From an uncultured Actinomycetes bacterium (GTDB lineage Bacteria; Actinomycetota; Acidimicrobiia; Acidimicrobiales; Microtrichaceae): a stretch of DNA of 7,671 nucleotides. Below are positions 1-5,791 of this stretch, piece by piece; the stretch's first letter is position 1, and every line of letters begins with the position of its first letter. The DNA lies in assembly GCA_903953195.1 (NCBI GenBank), contig CAJBIS010000282.1:1-7671 (forward strand), in the 5' to 3' direction. The notes below the pieces were generated by a model, which was not told the DNA's origin, ran no database searches, and saw only the letters and a list, made by a program, of their open reading frames with translations. The translations under genes and the position numbers were made by a program.

Positions 1-753
1 CCCGTCGACGACCCACTCCTCCCCCGTCGCCGAGACCACCTCGGTCGGGGCGATCAGCCCGAAGGTGCCGAGGGGGGTGCACTGGCCGAGCCCGCTGCCG
101 ATGAGGCCCTGCGCGTCCATGGGCAGCAGCCGTCCGTACATGTAGGTCGCCCGGCGGTTCATGACGTTGCCAGCCGTGACGTTCTCGGCCACGGCGGCCT
201 CGAGGAAGCCCTCGGGCGCGATGATCCGGACCTCGCCGGCGGCCACCTGCTCGTCGGTCACGATGCCGCGCACCCCGGCGAAGTGGTCGATGTGGCTGTG
301 CGTGTAGATCACCGCACGCACCGGTCGGGGCCCCAGATGCTCATCGGCCAGCGCCAGTGCGGCCCGGGCAGTCTCGGCGGTGGTGAGCGGATCGACGACG
401 ATCCATCCGGTCTCACCTTCGATGAACGTGATGTTGGCCAGATCGTGGCCCCGTACCTGCCAGATCCCGGGGACCACCTCGAACAGGCCGTCGATCGCGC
501 ACAGTTGCGACTGACGCCACAGGCTCGGGTTGGCGGTTGCCGGCGCGTCGCCGTCCAGGAAGCCCCACGCGTCCAGGTCCCAGACGACCCCGAATCCGCC
601 GCCGATCTGGCGCTCCGCGCTGCGTGCGATGAACCCACGGGTCGCGAACTCGCGGTCGGTCGGGTCGTCGAGCGGCAGCGAGGCCGCCACTGCGGCGTTG
701 GCTGCTGTGGTCGCGTCGCTCGCCGCCTTGCGCTGCAGGTCCGGTTCGCTCAT
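1..753 (-). CDS. Alkyl sulfatase, metallo-beta-lactamase fold (N-terminal part, cut by window edge)
   Basis: This is the first 251 residues of a zinc-dependent alkyl sulfatase of the SdsA1/YjcS/Bds1 family, which cleaves sulfate from alkyl sulfates such as SDS. The reading frame is open to base 1, so the C-terminal part (rest of the MBL domain, dimerisation domain and SCP2-like domain; family members are usually over 600 residues) lies outside. The metal motif THSHIDHFAGV is seen at residues 151-161 (H152, H154, D156, H157). The family-typical stretches AANAAVAASLP near residue 20, ENVTAGNVMNRRATYMYG near 190-207 and GLGQCTPLGTFGL near 221-233 also match. No signal peptide is visible, so a cytoplasmic enzyme is inferred. 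The ATG at 753 has a GGAG site 5 nt upstream, and a TAGGAT box lies further up. Substrate cannot be told from this part; secondary alkyl sulfates are possible. Confidence 0.92.
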   Translation of the reverse strand, partial: MSEPDLQRKAASDATTAANAAVAASLPLDDPTDREFATRGFIARSAERQIGGGFGVVWDLDAWGFLDGDAPATANPSLWRQSQLCAIDGLFEVVPGIWQVRGHDLANITFIEGETGWIVVDPLTTAETARAALALADEHLGPRPVRAVIYTHSHIDHFAGVRGIVTDEQVAAGEVRIIAPEGFLEAAVAENVTAGNVMNRRATYMYGRLLPMDAQGLIGSGLGQCTPLGTFGLIAPTEVVSATGEEWVVDG

Positions 754-758
754 CACCG

Positions 759-762
759 CTCC
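759..762 (-). promoter_or_regulatory. Ribosome binding site of the alkyl sulfatase gene
   Basis: GGAG read on the minus strand, 5 nt before the ATG at 753. It fixes the start codon and sets this gene apart from the two plus-strand genes in the window, which look leaderless. Confidence 0.6.
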
Positions 763-796
763 GATCGTGTCGACGCGTCCGACGCGCCGGGCCCTG

Positions 797-802
797 ATCC
801 TA
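797..802 (-). promoter_or_regulatory. Candidate -10 box for the alkyl sulfatase gene
   Basis: TAGGAT on the minus strand matches the TAnnnT actinobacterial -10 pattern. Transcription would begin near 790 and leave a leader of about 37 nt containing the GGAG site. No convincing -35 box is seen at 16-18 nt spacing. The leader region also holds the 8-bp palindrome GACGCGTC at 772-779. It lies in the 99-bp gap after the stop of the upstream same-strand gene, so read-through from that gene is an alternative. Confidence 0.4.
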
Positions 803-852
803 GGAGCCGGTCCCGTGTCCCGGGTCGGTCCGGGCCGAGATCGCCCCGACGT

Positions 853-2145
853 TCAGCCTGCGGCGGACGGCCACGACGTCAACGACGCCGCGATCGCATC
901 GAGGTGATCCTCGGGCGACGCGGAGTCCTCGGCCTCGAAGAGCGAGTGCGCCACGCGGAGCATGTCGTCGGGCACCGTGCCGTCACTGCGGTAGAGCCCA
1001 GCGGCACCGACCATCCACCCGGTGGCGCACGACCAGTGCGGTGCCCGCACCCGGAACCGGAACAGGTACATCGCCGGCCAGCGGGCCTCGGCGACCCCGT
1101 CGATCGGCACCGGACGGGTCCACAGGGGCTCGATCTCATCGGGGACCCGACCGAGCTCACCCGGTCGCTCGAGCCAGGACACCAGGTCGGCCTCGGCGCG
1201 ACGGGCACCCGACAGCACGAGTCCGGCGTCGTCGAATGTTCGGTGCAGCTGGCCACGCCGGTCGAGGGCGTCGATCAGGACCGAACGCGACACCGGCTCG
1301 TGCGCCGCCATCCACACCCGGTCCCACGGAACCGGATCTCCCACACCACAGCGCGCCGCGACCGCCCACGCGCTGAGCACCGGGTCGGCCGAGGCCTGCA
1401 CCCGACCGAGCAGGTCGAGCGCGTCGTCGGTGCCGACGGCCTCGAGGACGTCGACCAGACCACGCACACGATGACGCAGGCGCCAGTCCGCCGGACGATC
1501 GACACCGGGGGCGCAGCCGAGATCGCACTCGACCACGAGCGAGTCCAGCGCGCCGCGCACCACGTCGAGCACCCCCGCCTCCTGCACCGGATCGAGCGTG
1601 TACGTGCCGACCAACCGGATGAGCAGATCGGTCGCCTCCGACTCCCATCCGGGTCGCATCGTCAGTCGGGCGAGCGTCGGCGCGAGCGACGCCACGCCAG
1701 GGTGCCCGAGCACCGGCGACAGCACGCCCGGCGCCGGCAGCGGCAGTGATGTGGATGCGCAACGACCGCCGATCAGATGTCGGAGCGCATCGAGCGACTC
1801 CGCATCACGCCGGCGCGCCAGCACGCCGAGCAGCGATCGGCGCGCCGCCTCGCTCGCCAGCAGGTACGTCGCCTCGAGCTCTCGGAGCTCTGCGGCGTCG
1901 GGAGCCAGCCACAGCGCCTCGGCCAACCACGCGGCCGGGTCCTCACGCTGCCCCGGCAGCGTCGGGTACGAGCGGGTCGCCCCGACGAGCAGCGCCGATG
2001 CCGTGGCCGGATCGCCGTCGAGGGTGCGCCACGCCGTGATGCGGCTCAGGGCGTCGGACCGATCCGCAGGCTCCGGGCTCGTGAGCGCGGCACGAACCTC
2101 ATCGACCGCGGCGGCCGTGCATCTACTCCCCCGTTGGATGCCCAC
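853..2145 (-). CDS. Helical-repeat (HEAT/ARM-like) protein of unknown function
   Basis: I do not recognise a named family. The product is about 430 residues, soluble, without signal peptide or membrane segment. Most of it is a series of amphipathic helices rich in Ala, Leu, Asp and Arg. Examples are near residues 71-126, 168-206 and 222-300, with helix-pair spacing that suggests an alpha-solenoid of the HEAT/ARM type. The last 90 residues differ: they are aromatic and Trp-rich (RWPAMYLFRFRV, HWSCATGWMVGAAGLY near 355-385) and look like a small separate domain, followed by an acidic helix. No catalytic motif is seen. The start is uncertain. GTG at 2145 is the first in-frame start that clears msrA, and it has a weak promoter-like TTGCGT/17 nt/CACCCT 6 nt upstream. 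Conserved-looking sequence begins about 13 codons later at VDEVRAALTSPEP. The frame stays open much further upstream, but that part is antisense to msrA. A protein-scaffold role is only a guess. Confidence 0.72.
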   Translation of the reverse strand: MGIQRGSRCTAAAVDEVRAALTSPEPADRSDALSRITAWRTLDGDPATASALLVGATRSYPTLPGQREDPAAWLAEALWLAPDAAELRELEATYLLASEAARRSLLGVLARRRDAESLDALRHLIGGRCASTSLPLPAPGVLSPVLGHPGVASLAPTLARLTMRPGWESEATDLLIRLVGTYTLDPVQEAGVLDVVRGALDSLVVECDLGCAPGVDRPADWRLRHRVRGLVDVLEAVGTDDALDLLGRVQASADPVLSAWAVAARCGVGDPVPWDRVWMAAHEPVSRSVLIDALDRRGQLHRTFDDAGLVLSGARRAEADLVSWLERPGELGRVPDEIEPLWTRPVPIDGVAEARWPAMYLFRFRVRAPHWSCATGWMVGAAGLYRSDGTVPDDMLRVAHSLFEAEDSASPEDHLDAIAASLTSWPSAAG

Positions 2146-2210
2146 GACACGAGGGTGGCGAATCCCCTCGTCGGACGCAACGGCGCGGCGTGGGCAATCC
2201 CCCCACGTCG

Positions 2211-2216
2211 TAGGCT
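2211..2216 (+). promoter_or_regulatory. Leaderless-type -10 box of msrA
   Basis: TAGGCT, matching TAnnnT, ends 7 nt before the msrA ATG at 2224. A transcript starting 7 nt downstream would begin on the A of the start codon or one base before it. No Shine-Dalgarno sequence lies in front of this ATG, which agrees with leaderless translation. No clear -35 box is seen. Confidence 0.6.
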
Positions 2217-2223
2217 CCACGGC

Positions 2224-2877
2224 ATGTTCTTCGGTCGTGAACCCTCGATGATCAGTGAGTCCGAGGCCCTGGGTGGCCGGGACACCGCCATGTCGGGGCT
2301 GCGGCCACACCATGTGTCCGGACGACCGATCACCCCACCGTGGCCCGAGGGTGCCGAGGTCGCCGAGTTCGCACTCGGCTGCTTCTGGGGCGCCGAGCGA
2401 AAGTTCTGGCAGACCCCGGGGGTCATCGTGACCGCCGTCGGGTACTCCGGCGGCTTCACGCCGAACCCCTCCTACCGTGAGGTGTGTTCCGGTCGCACGG
2501 GCCACGCCGAGTCGGTGCTCGTCGTGTTCGACCCGGCGGAGGTGAGCTACGAGCAACTGCTCGCCGTGTTCTGGGAGTCGCACGATCCGACCCAGGGCAT
2601 GCGGCAGGGCAACGACGTCGGCACCCAGTACCGCTCGGCCGTCTACACCCACAGTGCCGAACAGGCTCAGCTCGCCGCCGCCAGCCGCGACCGGTACCAG
2701 GCGGCGCTGGACGCGCGTGGGCTCGGTGCCATCACGACCGAGATGGCACCGGCCGGCGCGTTCTACTGGGCCGAGGACGACCACCAGCAGTACCTGTCGA
2801 AGCACCCGAACGGGTACTGCGGGCTCGGCGGCACCGGCGTCGCGTGTCCGGTCGGTCTCGGCGTCGACGACGCCTGA
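2224..2877 (+). CDS. msrA: Peptide-methionine (S)-S-oxide reductase MsrA
   Basis: Cytoplasmic enzyme that reduces the S-epimer of methionine sulfoxide, free or in proteins, using thioredoxin as reductant. The 217-residue length matches the long form of the family (E. coli 212). The catalytic motif GCFWGAERKFW holds Cys53. The body motifs HDPTQGMRQGNDVGTQYRSA (119-138) and AEDDHQQYLSKHPNGYCG (183-200) are intact, and Cys199 and Cys208 in NGYCGLGGTGVACP match the recycling cysteines. The N-terminal extension of about 45 residues before the catalytic domain, including GGRDTAM, is typical of actinobacterial and E. coli-like MsrA and supports ATG 2224. The TAGGCT box 7 nt upstream agrees. The gene diverges from the helical-repeat gene and is followed after 122 bp by the cyclase, which has its own -10 box. 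No msrB is nearby. Confidence 0.97.
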   Translation: MFFGREPSMISESEALGGRDTAMSGLRPHHVSGRPITPPWPEGAEVAEFALGCFWGAERKFWQTPGVIVTAVGYSGGFTPNPSYREVCSGRTGHAESVLVVFDPAEVSYEQLLAVFWESHDPTQGMRQGNDVGTQYRSAVYTHSAEQAQLAAASRDRYQAALDARGLGAITTEMAPAGAFYWAEDDHQQYLSKHPNGYCGLGGTGVACPVGLGVDDA

Positions 2878-2985
2878 GTAGCGAGCACCTCGCCAGCGGC
2901 GTCACCGAGCGCGTCGTCGAACGCGGCGACATCCACCGCGGCGACTCGCGCCCGATCGGCTCGGAGCCGTCGCCGTCCCGCGACC

Positions 2986-2991
2986 TACACT
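2986..2991 (+). promoter_or_regulatory. Leaderless-type -10 box of the adenylate cyclase gene
   Basis: TACACT, matching TAnnnT, lies 8 nt before the GTG at 3000 in the 122-bp gap after msrA. There is no purine-rich Shine-Dalgarno site between box and start, so leaderless transcription beginning at or next to the GTG is likely. The rest of the gap shows no clear terminator for msrA and no recognisable -35 box. Confidence 0.6.
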
Positions 2992-2999
2992 CCGTCCCG

Positions 3000-4577
3000 G
3001 TGGACGAGACGGAGGATCAGCAGCGCCGCAGGCTCGGCTCGAGACTGGTCCAACGACGGCGGCGACAGTTCTCCGGCACGAACCTGATCAGGGCCCGTTC
3101 GACCGTCCGTGGGGTCGCCCTGCTCCAGATGGCGGCCAACGGACTCGGCGTCGTGGTCGTCGTCCTCTACTTCGCGCTGCTGTTCCCCGACGCGTCGAGC
3201 AACGAACTCAACAGTGTCGACCTGAACCTGACGGTCTTCGGCGCCTACCTCGCCGCCATGATCCTGTTGGCGCTCCCGCTCAACGCGCTGCTGCTGCGAC
3301 GGGCGGTCGTCTGGGTCCGCAACGGCACACCACCCACCGAACGGCAGCGCCGGTTCCTGTTCAGCCTGCCGACGTTCGAGACCCTGACCGCGCTCGTCTC
3401 GTGGTTCGGCGCCGCCCTGCTGTTCGCGCTCGTGAACCGCGACATCCAGCGCATCTCGGTGGGCATCGCGCTCGCCGGCGTCGTCACCTGCACGCTGCTG
3501 TACCTCCTGCTCGAGGGTCACTTCCGGCCGCTGTTCGCGCTCGCGCTCGCGCATGCCGACCTGCCGGCGGATCGCCGCGACGTCTTCCCCCGCCTCATGC
3601 TGTCCTGGCTGCTCGGCAGCGCCGTCCCCCTGATCGCGATCGGCCTCAGTCCGCTCATCAGTCCCGAGTCGCTCGACGCGACCCGCCTCACCTGGCTGGC
3701 ACTCGTCGGCGCGCTCGCCGGCGGACTGGTCATGGCGGTCGCTGCGGTCTCGGTCTCTCGTCCGCTCAATCGCATCCGTGGCGCGCTCCGGCAGATCGAG
3801 CTCGGTGACACCTCGGTGCACGTCCCGATCGACGATCTGGGTGAACTCGGCCGACTCGCCGAGGGGGTCAACGACCTCGTCGCCGGGATCCGCGAGCGCG
3901 AGACCCTGCGGGAACTGTTCGAGCGGCAGGTGGGGATGGCCGGTCTCGCCGACCTGGCGCTCGAGGGTGGCGAGCCGACGAGGCGCGGCGAGCGGCGGAC
4001 GGTCACGGTGCTGTTCGTCGACCTGCAGGGCTACACCCGCTTCGCCGAACGACACCCCCCGGAGGAGGTTGTCGAGATGCTGAACCGGTTCTTCCGCATC
4101 GTCGTCGCCGTGGTGAACCGGGAGGGCGGTTGGATCAACAAGTTCGAGGGCGACGCCGCGCTGTGCCTGTTCGGCGCCCCACAGGACCAGGACGATCACG
4201 CCGAGCGGGCGCTGCGGGCGGCCGAGGCCATCCCCCGAGAGGTGCAACGCTCCGACGTGACCCTGAACGCCGGCGTCGGCGTCTCGACCGGCGAGGTCAT
4301 CGCCGGGTTCGTCGGGACCTCGGAGCGCTTCGAGTACACCGTGATCGGTGACGTGGTGAACCTGGCCTCGCGGCTCTGCGATGCGGCGAAGGACGAACGC
4401 TCCGGCGTGCTGGCCGCCGAGGCCACCATCACGGCGGCTCCGTCGACGGGCCCCACGTGGGAGTACGCGGGTCGGCTCAGCGTGAAGGGCCGTCGGGAGC
4501 GGGCCGAGGTCTACCGGCCCGGATCGGAACGACGACGGTCCCGCTGGCGGTCCGGTTCACGCGGTTCGAGGGCCTGA
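3000..4577 (+). CDS. Six-helix membrane adenylate cyclase with HAMP linker (class IIIb)
   Basis: Integral membrane cyclase that makes cAMP from ATP, 525 residues. A basic cytoplasmic N-terminus (1-38) is followed by six hydrophobic helices near 41-62, 78-99, 126-145, 152-172, 198-220 and 230-252. A HAMP linker starts at SRPLNRIRGALRQIELGD (about 251-303), then a short coiled stretch, then a catalytic domain from about 334 to 510. Catalytic residues are all present: metal-binding D341 (VDLQGYT) and D385 (KFEGDA), purine-selecting K381 and T447 (EYTVIGD), and transition-state N454 and R458 (VNLASR). The Lys/Thr pair is the class IIIb signature for ATP. The layout resembles the mycobacterial Rv1318c-Rv1320c and Rv3645 group. 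The GTG start at 3000 follows the TACACT box; upstream in-frame sequence is antisense-like, Arg-rich and overlaps msrA. The tail ends in an Arg/Ser-rich stretch that overlaps the convergent gene by 67 bp. Input signal unknown. Confidence 0.93.
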   Translation: MDETEDQQRRRLGSRLVQRRRRQFSGTNLIRARSTVRGVALLQMAANGLGVVVVVLYFALLFPDASSNELNSVDLNLTVFGAYLAAMILLALPLNALLLRRAVVWVRNGTPPTERQRRFLFSLPTFETLTALVSWFGAALLFALVNRDIQRISVGIALAGVVTCTLLYLLLEGHFRPLFALALAHADLPADRRDVFPRLMLSWLLGSAVPLIAIGLSPLISPESLDATRLTWLALVGALAGGLVMAVAAVSVSRPLNRIRGALRQIELGDTSVHVPIDDLGELGRLAEGVNDLVAGIRERETLRELFERQVGMAGLADLALEGGEPTRRGERRTVTVLFVDLQGYTRFAERHPPEEVVEMLNRFFRIVVAVVNREGGWINKFEGDAALCLFGAPQDQDDHAERALRAAEAIPREVQRSDVTLNAGVGVSTGEVIAGFVGTSERFEYTVIGDVVNLASRLCDAAKDERSGVLAAEATITAAPSTGPTWEYAGRLSVKGRRERAEVYRPGSERRRSRWRSGSRGSRA

Positions 4578-4996
4578 ACGAGCGCGGCCCAGGCCTGGAC
4601 ACCCAGGTGCCGACGCCACAACGATTCGAGCGCCGCGACGAACTCGCTCCCGTGTGGATCCGCACCTCGACCCGGGCCGCTCCGAGCCGCCACGTGCGCC
4701 AGCTCGTGAACGACCGTGACGGCGTCCCAGCTGCCGCTGCGGATCCAGATGACGGCGGACGAGCCGTCCTCCACGACGTGGGCCGCCGAGAACGTGGCGC
4801 CACGCGAGCGGCGTTGCACGTCGACCTCGACGGGCGCGTTCGGGAAGGTCTGCTCCCACCAGGCCTCAGCCAGCGCGGACCGGACCCACGCCTCGAGTTC
4901 GACCCATCGCCGGAACCGGCGGCCGCCATCGGGGAGCGCGCCCAGCTCCGCCGCCGCCACCCGCGCCGCCGCCGGGTCGTCGGCCGGCACCGTCAA
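4511..4996 (-). CDS. Small SprT-like zinc metallohydrolase (TIGR04338-like)
   Basis: Predicted soluble zinc metallohydrolase of about 161 residues, close to the size of actinobacterial TIGR04338 proteins (putative metallohydrolases). The HExxH motif is seen as VVHELAHV (H97, E98, H101), and a likely third ligand H115 sits in PHGSEFVAALESL, a spacing and motif that fit this family. An amphipathic helix near 28-48 precedes the core. Substrate is unknown; peptidase activity is inferred from the motif. The start is either TTG 4996, whose bases overlap the TGA of the upstream DUF2786 gene, or GTG 4990; both give about 160 residues and imply translational coupling. A longer reading frame exists upstream, but it runs through the DUF2786 gene in another frame and is rejected. 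The C-terminus (from about 144) is Arg/Asp/Pro-rich, low in complexity, and encoded in the 67 bp shared with the cyclase gene. Confidence 0.8.
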   Translation of the reverse strand: MTVPADDPAAARVAAAELGALPDGGRRFRRWVELEAWVRSALAEAWWEQTFPNAPVEVDVQRRSRGATFSAAHVVEDGSSAVIWIRSGSWDAVTVVHELAHVAARSGPGRGADPHGSEFVAALESLWRRHLGVQAWAALVQALEPREPDRQRDRRRSDPGR

Positions 4997-5760
4997 CCCG
5001 GTCCGAGCGAGCGGCGCCCGGCGACCGAACGCGATCCGAACGAGGCCTCCTGCCCGGCCCGACGACCGGCGGCGGCACCCGAGCGGGACGAGCCGGACGA
5101 CGCCCACGATGACCGGATGCGTGGGAACCGACGGCGGAACTCGACGGTGACCTCCTCGCCGCGCTCCACGAGCACGAGTGCCGTCGACGACGAGACCGAG
5201 GCACTGCCGTCGTGTGCCACGACCCGGTCTCGCCGGTCCGTCTCGAGACGATCCGCGACGATCTCGGCGAATCCGACGATGAAGCTGCGGCGCCACCCCG
5301 CCGACGCCGACGGAGTCAGCCCCGACGGACACTGGTCGAGCATGGCCGACGTCAACTGCACGAGCAGGCTGGTCACCAGCGTCTCGACCCACCGCAGGTC
5401 ACTCGCGAATCCCACCACCGCGATCTGCTCCCGACGCTCCCCGGCCGCGGCGATCAGCCGGACCGCCCGGCATCCCTGCGCCTCCGCGACCGCGTGCACC
5501 AGCACCGCCTTCTGTGCCAGGTAGGGGGCGTGCACCGTGAGCCGCAGCTCATCGGGTGCATCGCCCGAGTCGCCGTCGGCCCAGAGCAGCGCGTCGTCGA
5601 TGGCGTAGCGGGCGATCAGCTCCGACGCCTTCGCGAAGAACGCCTCGGCCTCGCTCGGGAACTCCGTGGCCTCGGCCTTGGCCAACAGGGCACGCACGGT
5701 GTCGAGTCGGCGGTCGTCGGCGTGGTCCACGTCGGTCAGCCTTCCACGGCCGTGCGACAT
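4993..5760 (-). CDS. DUF2786 domain protein
   Basis: Soluble 255-residue protein. The N-terminal helical hairpin RRLDTVRALLAKAEATEFPSEAEAFFAKASELIARY-type segment at about 17-53 is typical of DUF2786, a family without known biochemical function that occurs in phage and bacterial proteins. A second alpha/beta region follows at about 70-210 (HAPYLAQKAVLVHAVAEAQGC, RVVAHDGSASVSSSTALVL), as in the DUF7168-type partner domain. The C-terminus is a Gly/Arg/Ser-rich tail (GAAAGRRAGQEASFGSRSVAG) common in actinobacterial members. ATG 5760 gives the full frame, but GTG 5730 has a better ribosome site (GGAAGG at 5745-5740) and still keeps the whole domain. It follows the CHAD gene by 31 nt and its TGA overlaps the possible TTG of the metallohydrolase, so the two may act together. 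No catalytic residues are evident. Confidence 0.85.
   Translation of the reverse strand: MSHGRGRLTDVDHADDRRLDTVRALLAKAEATEFPSEAEAFFAKASELIARYAIDDALLWADGDSGDAPDELRLTVHAPYLAQKAVLVHAVAEAQGCRAVRLIAAAGERREQIAVVGFASDLRWVETLVTSLLVQLTSAMLDQCPSGLTPSASAGWRRSFIVGFAEIVADRLETDRRDRVVAHDGSASVSSSTALVLVERGEEVTVEFRRRFPRIRSSWASSGSSRSGAAAGRRAGQEASFGSRSVAGRRSLGPG
5740..5745 (-). promoter_or_regulatory. Possible ribosome binding site for an internal start of the DUF2786 gene
   Basis: GGAAGG on the minus strand lies 9 nt before an in-frame GTG at 5730. The upstream ATG at 5760 has no comparable site, so the true start may be 5730, giving 245 residues. Confidence 0.4.
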
Positions 5761-5791
5761 CGTGGGACGGGCCGTCGGGCCCGCGCCCGAG

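Noticed and set aside
811..845. Possible hairpin (CCGGTCC ... GGTCCGG) after the helical-repeat gene
   Set aside because: The seven-base arms contain a central mismatch and are not followed by a T-run; too weak to call a terminator.
283..1749. 488-codon open frame on the plus strand
   Set aside because: It is antisense to the alkyl sulfatase and helical-repeat genes, has an Arg/His/Pro/Gln-rich composition without domain features, and crosses their intergenic gap. Long open antisense frames are expected in GC-rich DNA.
1777..2223. Upstream extension of the msrA reading frame
   Set aside because: MsrA family N-termini begin near MFFGRE, and the leaderless -10 box precedes ATG 2224; the extra part is antisense to the helical-repeat gene.
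2146..2805. Upstream extension of the helical-repeat reading frame to 2805
   Set aside because: The added part is antisense to msrA, whose identity is certain, and shows no helical-repeat character.
2484..2999. Upstream extension of the cyclase reading frame through msrA
   Set aside because: The extension is an Arg-rich out-of-frame reading of msrA, and the TACACT box places the start at 3000.
2985..4247. 420-codon open frame on the minus strand
   Set aside because: It mirrors the adenylate cyclase codons; the product is a Glu/Gln/Arg/Asp-rich low-complexity sequence without motifs.
4993..5392. Possible frameshift joining the DUF2786 and metallohydrolase frames into one protein
   Set aside because: The DUF2786 frame keeps family-like sequence up to its own stop (GAAAGRRAGQ... 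tail), and the metallohydrolase has usable starts at the overlap, so two coupled genes explain it better than one broken gene.
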